Source of the DNA: Amphibalanus amphitrite
Lineage: Eukaryota; Arthropoda; Thecostraca; Balanomorpha; Balanidae
Length of the DNA: 64,000 bases
Assembly: GCF_019059575.1 (NCBI RefSeq)
Contig: NW_024881694.1
Coordinates: 620,001 to 684,000, forward strand
Reading direction: 5' to 3'
This document shows positions 22,686 through 32,565 of the stretch, piece after piece. The notes under the pieces are model-generated. The model was not told the DNA's origin. It made no database searches and saw only the letters and a list, made by a program, of their open reading frames with translations. Both the position numbers and the translations under genes were made by a program. Position 1 is the stretch's first letter. Every line of letters starts with the position of its first letter.

Positions 22686-22835
22686 CAGTAGCGGCCAAAC
22701 ACCTTCAATTAGGGGGCACTGCCGACTTTTGGTCCCATTCTTTCCATGCAACGCCCATTGGGCTAATGTTAGAATGCCAAAATCAAAGGGCAGGGGGCAC
22801 GGTGCCCCGGTGCCCTCCCCGTTCCACCGCCTGTG
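22686..22835. mobile_element. Small hAT-type MITE
   Basis: A 150-bp insertion flanked by a perfect 8-bp repeat AGCATAAG (22678-22685 and 22836-22843). The tips are CAGTAGCGGCC and ACCGCCTGTG, an imperfect CAG..CGG pair. The interior has G- and C-run halves (AGGGGGCA and TGCCCTCCCC). Confidence 0.7.
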
Positions 22836-23019
22836 AGCATAAGTGATAATTGACTCATCACCCAGTTGCCTAATAAATCATCTAACTTGTCTTTGAACAT
22901 TACAGACAGCCTAGAACCTACAAGATTTAAAGGCACTAAATTCATTTTTATTGATTACAATCATGCTCAAAGAAACGTTGTACCATATAAAACTATGGGC
23001 ACTAAATAAGTTTACTTAA

Positions 23020-24019
23020 CCCGCGCACCGACGGGGGTCTGCGCCAACTTAGTACCGACGGGGGGGGGCGGATAACCGCCCCCCCCTGAGATCTCGAGAA
23101 CGAAGCAAGATAGCGACAAGCGGTAAACGGCATCGGATACGCACGGTCAAGATCTACAATTTTTACTAAGGTCATTTTCAGGTCAGGTCAAAGATGACGT
23201 CACAGGGGTCGAAAAAGTCAAAATGGCGGCGCTAAATATGGAGAGAGTTTTTCTCGAATAACTTTCGAATTAGTCAAGATAGGAACAAACTAAGGGCATC
23301 ATCGTGATCCTCTCGTCAATCCGCATCGAATGATATATATGTTGACCTCGAAAGGTCAAGGTCAAAGGTTGACCTCAGGTCACGTGACCTCGAGGTCATC
23401 ATGTATATCATTCGATGCGTCTTGACGAGCTGAACACAATGAGACCATCCACGCGTCTGTATCTTGTTCCTGTACGGAGTTATTGGCCAAAAACCTTTGG
23501 TGACCTTTGATGACGTCACATGACCTCACAGCTGCCCAACAGCAAAACAGACCTCAAGGTAGTGAAGGTTGATCGTATATGAAGTCATGTATGGTATATG
23601 GGGCCATTCCGACCCGTTTTAGTGGTAAAAACAGGGAGTTGATTTTTCCCCCATTGACTTATAATGGGGAGGTCGCGAAATTGACCTGACCTTAGGTCAC
23701 CGATATCAAAATTCCGAGATATACAAATTGTAGCTACTAATGACCTAATAACATCCTGCGACTTTCAAAGGCCTCCGACTTCTACTGTAGCTCTGGCACG
23801 GTGACAAAGTTGCAAAAAAGTGACTTGAGGTTGGGTCATTCAAAGTGACCTGGTGACCTGACCTTGAAAGGTAGGAGGTTCAAACTTGCACACCATGTGT
23901 AAAATTGATAAGGGAATAGTCATACCAAATTTCGCGGCGCTACGCGCCGCGGTTTTCCCGCTATTCGCGAAAAACCTCAGGGGGGGGCGGATATCCGCCC
24001 CCCCCCGTCGGTGCGCGGG
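23020..24019. mobile_element. G-run/AGGTCA element, copy C
   Basis: A 1000-bp element with the cleanest ends of the family. It has TTAA on both sides (23016-23019 and 24020-24023) and perfect tips CCCGCGCACCGACGGGGG and its complement. Each end carries a hairpin: GGGGGGCGGATAACCGCCCC on the left and GGGGGCGGATATCCGCCCCC on the right. The interior is packed with AGGTCA hexamers in both directions (23160-23200, 23340-23400, 23670-23700, 23820-23880). Two copies of a TATCATTCGATGCG core face each other around 23313-23335 and 23405-23425. A GC hairpin CGCGGCGCTACGCGCCGCG lies at about 23933-23951. Confidence 0.8.
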
Positions 24020-24023
24020 TTAA

Positions 24024-25533
24024 TATTGCGCTCGAAACTGGCTTGATGTATTTGAAAAAAAAAATTGTCCATGAATGGAATTCAACCTCCTATAACTGTT
24101 TGAAGTCATGCTCGCCGCTTCTCAGAATGCACAGCCTCTCATTAATGTGAGGCCACTTACGTAACTCCTTTGAGTTGGTTGAAGCCACCAGTTTCAGCCA
24201 AATCTAAAATGGAAAAGTTGCCTATCCCCATGGGTTTTGCTGAAAATGGTTGCGCACCATGCTATTCTTGGGGTTCTGTTGAAAGTGTATCTGATAATGC
24301 AATAGAAGAGAATGAGATATAGAAATTATTTGATACCCCATTCAATGATAAATCGTTTTTTTGGAAGATAAGCCAAACACCCCAGTCCTTAGGGTAAGAC
24401 ATATCATAACCCATTCACAGTATCGAATTAATGATCGGTAAGCAATCCAGCGCAATAAAAATCAGTGAGTTTCCAACCAATGAAGACGTCAGAATTAGTT
24501 CACTCATCACTGGTGCCATCGGACATCATTTCATTTCACAAATTTCAGCCCCATGGTGTTCGAATCAGCGCAGATGCTAACCTGCTGGTTTGGAATGAAT
24601 GAACAAACGGCACTATCTGCAGAAAAGATCTCAGTCGTGCTATTATATGGCATGGTAGTTTGCTACATTTCGAATTAAAATGAGTGAGACGATTGTGGTT
24701 GATGCATAGTTTCCCGCTCAACAATGACATAAGTATAACCAAATAATTTCATTTTACCACCACATGGCCCAATAAATAGTCCCAGAAGGGTGAACAGTAT
24801 CAAAACGAACCGACCGAACCAACTCAGCGGAACCGATCCGACCTGTCCGATCAAACATAGCAAAGCGAACTGAACCTACCGAATCGACCCGACCAACCCG
24901 ATTTGACCGACCTAACCGACCTGACGAACCCACCCAAATCGACCCTGCCGTAGCGCGCTGGCCGTTTTCCACGTTTTGTGAGCCATCAGTAAACAAGCGT
25001 CACACCGTTCGGCGCAGACCGAGATGACGGCGATAGCGGGCCGGTGCTGCGTGCCGATCGAGTCGTGCACACCGGCTAGTTGCACGTGCACAGACAGCTA
25101 CACACCGAAAAACCACCATCTAATCGCTTTAATTAACAGCGATTTCCTGCTTAATATGCTGCGTACCGGTTTTGAAATAGGTTGACAATCGCTTCATTTG
25201 TTACACTGCAAAATAATCGACGTTGTCATCAGATAAGAATGGTAGTGTGCTAAGTTTCTCTAAGCACTCTGATTGTGGTCTTTGGTGGTCGTGGTATTTG
25301 CAACTTGGAATGAATAACTGTAGTGGTAGCTCAATCACCGTGTACTAAATTCATCCAGCAATCGTATTTTCAATTAGATTTTGTGCTATGCAGAAACTTA
25401 TCCTTATTTTCATCACCATACATCACCCGGCTACTCAAATTATTGTCACTTAGTGACTACCTGAGGCGATAATCTGACTGTGGCCATGGCCAAATGTTAT
25501 GTGACGATAGGGGATTCTATACAGCACAACCCA
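24024..25533. other. Pax intron, unassigned part
   Basis: Mostly AT-rich. About 24795-24955 is a degenerate array of CCGACC/CGAACC words with no fixed period. On the minus strand, 24165-24245 is open and followed by GTAAGT, but the frame does not suit the Pax exons and no family is recognised. Confidence 0.35.
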
Positions 25534-26333
25534 CACTGAAAACAATTCAACCCGCGGATTGCGAGTTGGCCCGAGTATCGCGGGTATTTTGAAGAAATTA
25601 CCCGCTCTGCGCGAGTTTTTGCTGCCGGGTAGGCTGACTACCCGTTTAGCTTCCCGCGTTTCGCAGAGCATCCCGTTATCATCGTAGCTTTCACCCGCTT
25701 CACGGGTGTCAACACCCGCTATACTCGGGTAAAACAGCAACCCGTCATGCGCGGATACATGAAACCTCCTCTGGCGGGGTCAATCACTCGTCCGCAGCGG
25801 GTTGTGGCCGCAGGCGTTACTCGCGCCCACGGAGTAAGCGCATCACGCAGGTTTTGCATCGTGTAACTCGCTGCGCCAAGGTAGATGACATGCTATACGC
25901 AGGTTGCCTTGATCACGCATGCTGATGACCACGTGGACTTTCTGGATTTTTCTGCGGAACCTGCAGCAGCCTGCATACGCCGGTCCAAGGCCATGCATGC
26001 GCCGGCCTGCTTCAGCCCTTCACGTCTTGGCCGGCAGAATATTTCGCTGGAACGCTCAGCAGAATATTCTGCAGTCCGCGAATCTGGCGCATTGTGGTGA
26101 AGTTTGCAGACCGTTCTTAGCACATTTTATTGGTAAAAATAAGCCTGGATAAATAAATATTTCCCGATGCAAATGAAATATTTGTCCAAACTATTCCTTA
26201 ATATTTAAAACACTATAGGCGGATTCATGTCAATTGTCTAAGATAAGCCTTTTTACTTTCTGTATTGAGTCCGCCGTCAGTTCTTCATTTTAATCTGATA
26301 TACACCGACATTTCAGTCGATTTACGTCAGGTC

Positions 26334-26452
26334 GACTGTGGCGCAGTTGGTAGCGAATCGGTTTGCAATATCAAAGATATCGGGTTCGAATCCCGGCGGG
26401 TTGGCGGCGTTTTCCTCCTTGAACGCCGCCACTGGAGGGTACTTTACCCTCC
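26334..26452 (+). repeat. tRNA-like segment followed by two hairpins
   Basis: A-box-like TGGCGCAGTTGG (26339-26350) and B-box GGTTCGAATCC (26383-26393) sit at tRNA spacing. The T-arm is CGGG-TTCGAAT-CCCG. The acceptor stem does not pair, so this is not a working tRNA. It resembles the head of a tRNA-derived SINE. It is followed by hairpins GGCGGCGTT/AACGCCGCC (26403-26430) and GGAGGGTA/TACCCTCC (26434-26452). The tail is unclear. Confidence 0.5.
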
Positions 26453-26700
26453 ATCTGATTTGGACACCCTACCAGCGGATATTTTTACTCGCAGAAAGCG
26501 AGTTCCCAACCCACGCAGCGCAGGTAATACGCCATGTGCGGATTGTGTACCCGCTGCGAACGGGTAGGTTGCCTTCTGTGTGTGGGTTGAGTCCCCATCC
26601 TATGCGGGTTAGGTACACAATCTACTCGGGTTGACAGCCTGCGATATGCGGGTAAACGCACCCGCTGGTAGAGTGTCAAATTAGGTGGTGGGTAGGTGTA

Positions 26701-27646
26701 GGGGAGAGTGGGGTCAAATGTAACACGGGGCAATTGTAACAGTGTTAATAATTCATAAACTTACCAATAGAATGAGCTGATGTTAAGACCGAAAATGCGT
26801 AATTCTATACTGCCTTTCCCAACAGAGTTTGAGGCGAAAGTGCCGGGTATGTCGATGGCTGTGCACAGTAATGTGTTTTTGAGAGCATTTTGTAAATTTT
26901 TATACCGTTATATTTGATTAGCTCACTCCCGCCATTGAAAAGATATCGACTTCAGACTTTGTGTAAGCGTTAGCAGGCTTGTTGTCCATAAATTGAAAGC
27001 ATTAAATGCTGTACATGCAACATCTTTTTTGCACCAGTTTCGTCTAAAATATGTCAAGGCGCGACGGGGACAATTGTAACATTTTTGCAGGGGTCAAATG
27101 TAACAGGCTATAGGTCAGTGGCCATTATGTCAAACTCGTCAAATTTTCGAGGAAGATGAAACATTGCTAGAATTAAGAGAACTGTAAGTTTTATCGCAAT
27201 CGGCAGTTTTTTACGAAATTTATTTGCGAAAAACCGAGGGAGAGGAGGTCCATCGAACCCCTGCATAAGTGCGAGGTTTTAAGCCTTTTTTCCTGAGAAG
27301 AAACGTACCTACCAAGTCTGGGAAGATGAACAAGTGTCCAATACTTTCGTTAAGTCAAATTTTTGGGAAAAAATGTGTTGCTGTAGCCTGTAAGTTAACA
27401 TGTTACAATTGTCCCCGGGTGGTGTTACTTTTGACCCCGTATCTGGGGTGAATTGTAACAGCTGAATTGACTTTTTCGGACAACAATTTTGACCCGAAAA
27501 AGAAGTTATTTCGGAAATGTTTTAACTGCATTTTAAAGACAAAACATCGTAGTTTCTGATAATAAAAGAAAGAACTTTATAACTGCAAACGTCTTTTCAC
27601 CAAGTGATAAAATGCAAAAAATGTTACAATTGACCCCGTTCTCCCC
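26701..27646. mobile_element. TA-flanked inverted-repeat element with repeated GTAAC motif
   Basis: A 946-bp element. Tips are GGGGAGAGTGGGGTCAAATG and, on the other side, the complement of GGGGAGAACGGGGTCAATTG, with TA on both sides (26699-26700 and 27647-27648). The motif GGGTCAAATGTAAC or GGGGCAATTGTAAC, in either direction, recurs near 26711, 26729, 27068, 27092, 27401, 27425 and 27450. The architecture matches the element at 2260 with a different motif. No coding capacity. Confidence 0.8.
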
Positions 27647-28088
27647 TACCCGCCAGCAGCAGGTTTTACTCGCTGTACGCGGGTTGAATTGTTTTCAGTG
27701 CAGACTTTGACGCACGGTGTAAGCGGGATTTACGGGACACTGAGCGGCGGTCCGGCATCGAGACGTCCGTTCACATAATGCTGCCCCAACATAGCTGCAT
27801 GAGAAGATTATTAGATATTCTGACAAATATCCACATATACCTCAATGGTAAACTGGGATGCGCACATGAAACATGGTAGAAATTTTCAGTGGAGCAAAAA
27901 CTAACAATATGGGCCGCCCCGTGCCACGATATTGTTCAAAATGATTGCCTGTGTGAAACATATGGGATGCTGCAATTTTGGGGAAAAAATTCACCTATGA
28001 GCAATTCTCAATGCATAAGGTCAATCTGAACCACATATACAAAAAAAAAGAATACACAGCAGGCACAAAATCAAGAATGCATAGGGAT

Positions 28089-30103
28089 TAGAGATGCCAC
28101 AAATTTGCAATTTCATTACCCGCTCCGCCCCGCAGCTACCCCTTGCCCAACCACAACTACCCGCAAGCTGATTTTGGCTGAGCCGAACCCGCAAAAAACC
28201 CGCAATTTTAAAAACCTGCTTTTGCGAGAAAAAAATACAGCTGGGTCAGTGCTAGAGCTATATAAACCTTACTTGCTTCATTGCTGTGCAGAAAAAAAGA
28301 CAGCCAAACAAATAGTAAGGACTTGAAATTGCTATGCTAAGCCCTCAGGAAGTGCACACTGGATAGTGGCAAATGAATACATCAATACATTTGAAATGCC
28401 TTTCTGAAAAGAGTTCAGTAAAATCTTTCTTTCACCTTACCCTTCAGCATTGGCTGAGGATCAAAATTTCACTCTGGCTGCCTCTCAATGTTGATGTTAG
28501 GCTTCTGGAATGATATTGTTATCAAAATGAATGTTGATATAAAAAGATATGCGGTTTCCAGTTAAAAATAAATAGTGACACGGTGAATAATGAGTATCCA
28601 GTCGATCTACACATAAAACAAATTATGCAAAATCCCAGCAAAAACCAACTAAGCACCAATGAACCACGGATTTCTGGGAACATGCGTCAGAAGCGTCGCC
28701 AACAGCTGATTGCAAGAAAGTTACAGCGACTAAATTCTTGCAGCCGTAGTTAGTGCGAACTTGTTGCGAAAACAGCGTTGCATAATGCATATTCATGTGC
28801 CATTCTGATAAAATTATTTTACACAACAGCTACAGTTTTACAATTCAGAGTTAATTCACCGGTTAAGAAAAAGAGACAGAAAATACGAAATTAAATGTAA
28901 TAATTTTATAGATCTGAGGCCTCTTGCACCAAAATCCTCTTGCACCAATGCTTGGATTATTTTGCATCGTATACCCAGTCCAAGTCTCAAATGTAACAAT
29001 TTGCATGCAAAATTTAGCAAGCACATGTAGGATTATGTATTGGGCTATTGCAAACAAATTTACCACCGTTAGATTATATTATTCTGAAACCGGTTTTTCG
29101 ATTTTACCTAGCTAGGTAGCTTGGTGCAAGAGGCCTCTGGTCTTGGTAATCCTCTCTGGCTGGTCCTCTCTCAGCATACAAATGATAAGGACATAAGAAG
29201 ACAAAAGAAATAAAAGAAATACGTGGTTTTGAAACATGTATAACTGCTATTTTGAGGTATTCAAAAACCAAGACAGAAAAATTGATTGTAAAATTATTAT
29301 TGCGTCATCAATGACAGCTTTCCTTTGCCTCAGAGACCAAAATTGACGCAGTCAAATGCCAATCCTTGTCAGAATGTCGGAAGTGCGCCAGTATTGTCTT
29401 GCGTTATGTTTGGGCCGCATGCCTGATGCCAGTCAATATTTTGATTTTTTGTAAGGGTAATTGGTGTGTTATTTTCGTAATATAGGGTGGGACAGAACAT
29501 AGAGTAGGATTAAGGATAGGTAATCAATGAATTTGCATCAAATTTTGTTTAGCTGATAGCTCTTTTTTATGCCGACCAGACGCAAATAAAGTAACATGTG
29601 GCATTTGCTCTGATTTTCAACATCTCATTTTAGTCTGGTTTCTTATAATGTATATCTAGTGCACACTGCACATAGACTTCAGTTCAGCTTCCTATAAGTT
29701 TGCTTTCAGGTTCTTTTATGTTTTATGGAATGTTTTCATCAGCATTTATTTATGCTTTGTAGTTTGTTGCTTGTACCCTCCCTGGTTTGGTCATTGCTGG
29801 ACTGTGGATGCTATTGCTGGTTGTTTTCAGTTTTGCATTTGAAATGTGCTTCCTTGATATATTTTTATTTTTGGTTCTGTTTTAGAAGTTGTTTTGATGA
29901 ATATTGTATTGTTAACCTGAGCAAATGCACTTGGCATTGTGTTTTGCATCTAAAAAAATACAAAAATAAAATTTATAGGTTCTTAAGTCTGACCGCCAAA
30001 TACCCGCCACACGACAAGTTTTGCTTCTCGAACCCGCCAAAAACCCTGCGGGTTTTGAAAACCCGCAGAAAGCGGGTTCGCGGGTTCAAAAGTGGCATCT
30101 CTA
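28089..30103. mobile_element. hAT-type element, non-autonomous
   Basis: Tips TAGAGATGCCAC and GTGGCATCTCTA lie between perfect 8-bp repeats ATAGGGAT (28081-28088 and 30104-30111). ACCCGC/GCGGGT words cluster under both ends (28120-28210 and 30000-30085), like the subterminal sites of hAT elements. The 2015-bp interior has no transposase-like frame. A smaller inverted-repeat element is nested at 28916-29137. Confidence 0.85.
28916..29137. mobile_element. Nested 222-bp inverted-repeat MITE
   Basis: The left tip GAGGCCTCTTGCACCAA is an exact reverse complement of the right tip TTGGTGCAAGAGGCCTC. The left tip is partly repeated (CCTCTTGCACCAA again at about 28935). No clear target duplication. 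It sits within the hAT-like element. Confidence 0.7.
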
Positions 30104-30111
30104 ATAGGGAT

Positions 30112-31430
30112 AAGACATCAGAGAGGGCCATCAAGAGGTACTCATCTGTTGAATATTTGACACCTGATGTGCGTATCTGGGACCGTACCTGGGTGCGGGG
30201 TGGTGGGCAGTGGGTGCACGGGCAGCGGTGCAGCAGTGCGCGGCGGCGTCAGTTTCCACGAGGGCGCCGGCGGCGCAGCGCCCGCCGACGCGGGCGCAGC
30301 GTCCGAGATCAACATGTCGATCGAGTGACGGAGTCGACCGGGGCCCTCCACTGTGGCGGCACGCAAGGCACGGCGGCGGCGGCACGGGCGGCGGCGGCGG
30401 CGGCGATCGCGGCGGCGCGGCGACACGGTCTGAGCGGGCGCGGCGCGCCTGGCCGCGCCCGCTCAGCGCTGCTCGCGCCGCGCTCACCCCGCCCCTCCCC
30501 GGCGGCCGGCGCGCCGCCGCCGCTCATTGGTCGGCGCCGCGGCCGGCCGGCGCGGCGCGGCCTCCCATTGGCCGAGCCGGCGGCGGGGGCGGCGCCGCCG
30601 GCTGCCGCGTCATTGGGCCAATTACCGTGGGTGCCGGTAATGTTCGGCCGAATTGGTGGCGGGTAGTTATTGAGCGCGGCGCCGCTTCATTAGGGCACGG
30701 GCGGTGACGTGTTGCCCCGCCCGCCGGCCGCCGGCCGCCCAGCGGCGCAGGCCGCCGCCAGAGCCGCCGCCCGCTCGCAGCAGCACAACACACGCACACG
30801 GCACATGCACGAATGCACAGGGCGAAGCGGGGAGCGACGCGCCCCAATTAAGACAGTTGCACGCACAGGGGTATGGTCTGGGTGCTGGCCTACAGAACGT
30901 ATGAGTGAGTTCAGATGCGCTGGGAAACTGGAAAGGCTGGCCTCTCAAATATGAAGGAGCGCTTTGATTCTGAAGGCATCAAACATCCACAAAGAGAATG
31001 AATGAGTCGCGCGAATACCTACTTGAAAGATCGACAGTTGAATCAGTACCGGCATGAATAATACTGAACGCTGATAAGTCACAAGAATCTCGCTTTCAAA
31101 CAAAACATACTTTTAGTCGCATGAAGCCAATTCATGCGACTGATTTCACTAAGTTGCAGCATAAGTTCACATCTTCACTTAGACCCAGTTTCTAATTGGT
31201 AGCTGTATGTAATTATCACTCACCTCGTTCTAAGGTGAGTGAGCTTTCCAAAATTGAAAACATATCCATTATTCACCCGCTGGAATTCATACGACTAGTC
31301 CTGAAGCTTACCTACGTAGTTCCCTGTTTTGCTATCATCAAGCTATGAAAAAGCCAATTTCAAAAATAAAAACTACAATAAGCGCTGCCAGCCAGTAGCG
31401 AAGTAAATTTGCTAAAAGTCTGCTTCGTGA
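30112..31430. other. GC-rich island and flanking DNA
   Basis: About 30180-30850 is strongly CpG-rich with GGC repeats. It contains a block with AT cores in GC-rich surroundings (30612-30695: CCAATTACC, CCGAATTGG, TTATTG, TTCATTAGG). It looks like promoter or enhancer DNA of a developmental gene; this is inference. At 31115-31141 there is a hairpin AGTCGCATGAA/TTCATGCGACT. Confidence 0.4.
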
Positions 31431-31452
31431 GAAAAACACGGAACAAATAGTG

Positions 31453-31490
31453 CATGGACGCGTTTCGATTATTAAATCTTCATCAGCATG
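31453..31490 (-). ncRNA. Hammerhead-ribozyme-like motif, minus strand
   Basis: This is the same 38-nt sequence as the motif at 31571-31608, in the left arm and on the opposite strand. The core boxes and GTC triplet are identical. Confidence 0.6.
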
Positions 31491-31570
31491 ACATAATCAC
31501 AGAGAAAACAAGATATGATAGATATGTATGATATGATATGATAGATATAAAACAAGATATGTGATTATGC

Positions 31571-31608
31571 CATGCTGATGAAGATTTAATAATCGAAACG
31601 CGTCCATG
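31571..31608 (+). ncRNA. Hammerhead-ribozyme-like motif, plus strand
   Basis: The order is CATG (stem I), CTGATGA (31575-31581), an extra A, GATT-TAAT-AATC (stem II), GAAA (31595-31598), a very short stem III AC-GC-GT, the cleavage triplet GTC (31602-31604), then CATG (stem I). All core residues expected for a type I hammerhead are present. The unpaired A before stem II is not standard and may weaken it. Confidence 0.6.
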
Positions 31609-31760
31609 CACTATTTGTTCCGTGTTTTTCTACTTGTCTCTATCAATATACATCTGCTTCGTGATAATGTAAATCCCTATATGTCCCAGCCCTTCCATTC
31701 AAAATCTCGCACGGTTGGGATCACGGGTCTCCAGCGGAACTGGTAGGTCGTTTCGTGATA

Positions 31761-31830
31761 CGGTTTGGCGCGGTTCGACACGGTTCAACACGGCTCGACA
31801 CGGCTCGACGTGGCCTGACGCGGCCCGACA
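31761..31830 (+). repeat. 10-bp minisatellite, seven units
   Basis: Seven consecutive 10-bp units of the form CGGCTCGACA, with drift in each. Each unit holds one or two CpG. Confidence 0.85.
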
Positions 31831-32277
31831 AGCGACCAACGTCCCCCGCGGCGCCATTTTCCAGAGTTTTCGGGACGGCAGCCACATCCAGCCGCAGACC
31901 TCTAACCCTGCCCATCCCTGCGCGTCTGCTTAGGTTCAGAAGCGTTTTGTGTTCTTCTCTCTATTTGTTATACTATTTTTCGCCATTTCTGGTAACTCTT
32001 ATTATTTGGCATGATTAAATTATTCTTGCTGTTGAGATGTTGACTTTCAGCTGAGTTATTTCATTGACTTGGACGCAGAGAAGTGCGAACGTCTGGTTCA
32101 CACTGGTTACAGCTTACTTCAAGTGTAAAGCGGCTGATCTAGATAGCACAGGCTAAAATCGGAAACATCAGAGTTCACTTCGATGTGAATCGCACTGGAC
32201 TTGACTTCTTTATAGGGCCTTGGACTTGACTTAGCCGTAATCGCCACGCTGTATGTGAGAGGCTAGTGATATCAATC

Positions 32278-32339
32278 CATACATACATACATACATACAT
32301 ACATACATACATACATACATACATACATACATACATACA
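32278..32339 (+). repeat. (CATA)n microsatellite
   Basis: About 15 uninterrupted tetranucleotide units. Confidence 0.97.
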
Positions 32340-32432
32340 GACTTATAGTACATAAATTCTGCTAAAATGCTAAAGCCTCTGCTAAAGCCAAGAAGTTTGA
32401 GGTGCTGCTCTCCGACTAACCCGGATACTCAC

Positions 32433-32491
32433 TGGCTACAGAAGTCAGCGGATCCATACTGTCCTTGCTCGCCAGGGCTGCGACTTTTGCT
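32433..32491 (-). CDS. Candidate upstream exon of the eyegone-type gene
   Basis: A 59-bp minus-strand segment between a good acceptor (tgtactttttcag, with a CTGAC branch-like word about 30 bp upstream) and a GTGAGT donor. Its end phase is 1, exactly what the 19487-19669 exon needs. Joined, the frame reads ...AKVAALASKDSMDPLTSVAS followed by AIPPQLRELYSS. The ATG at MDPLTSVA could be the start codon. No homology supports it, a 59-bp open stretch is easily found by chance, and the bases CAGGGCTGCG in it resemble a hAT tip. Treat as a testable prediction. Confidence 0.4.
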
Positions 32492-32565
32492 CTGAAAAAG
32501 TACACACCGAAATGTCAGTCTCAGTAGTGGTTGGAAAGACGACGAAAACAAAATCAGACCATAAT

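Larger units (their letters stand above)
25534..27700. mobile_element. CACTG-ended element filled with short hairpins
   Basis: The left end CACTGAAAACAATTCAACCC (then GCG) is exactly repeated as a reverse complement ending at 27700. The body is a series of CCCG-N(5-7)-CGGG hairpins, for example CACCCGCTTCACGGGTG near 25692, ACCCGCTATACTCGGGT near 25715 and TACCCGCTGCGAACGGGTA near 26549. CACTG tips and a possible 2-bp CA duplication would fit the EnSpm/CACTA superfamily; this is inference. It is interrupted by a TA-flanked element (26701-27646) and contains a tRNA-like segment. No transposase was seen. Confidence 0.65.
31431..31651. mobile_element. Penelope-like fold-back element with two hammerhead-like cores
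   Basis: Two 69-bp near-perfect inverted arms (31432-31500 and 31561-31629) flank a GATAT-rich loop. A 22-bp tail follows. A perfect 12-bp direct repeat TCTGCTTCGTGA bounds the whole (31419-31430 and 31652-31663). Each arm contains a 38-nt hammerhead-type motif, one per strand. Penelope-like retroelements are known to carry hammerheads in their terminal repeats and to make target duplications of about this size. No reverse transcriptase is present, so this is a short derivative. Confidence 0.7.

Noticed and set aside
24165-24245. Short open minus-strand stretch ending at a GTAAGT donor
   Set aside because: The phase does not fit the Pax exons, the acceptor tract is poor, and the peptide (MGIGNFSILDLAETGG) matches nothing I know.
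25534-27700. CRISPR-like array of short palindromes
   Set aside because: Hairpin units vary in sequence and spacing, and the DNA is eukaryotic; a transposon explanation fits the paired ends.
29725-30666. 313-codon plus-strand frame
   Set aside because: It crosses the boundary of the hAT-type element at 30103, has no domain, and half lies in GC-rich repeat DNA with few stops.
31112-31245. Two short perfect hairpins (AGTCGCATGAA and CACTCACCT stems)
   Set aside because: Stems of 9-11 bp in AT-rich DNA are expected by chance; no flanking duplication or repeat family supports them.
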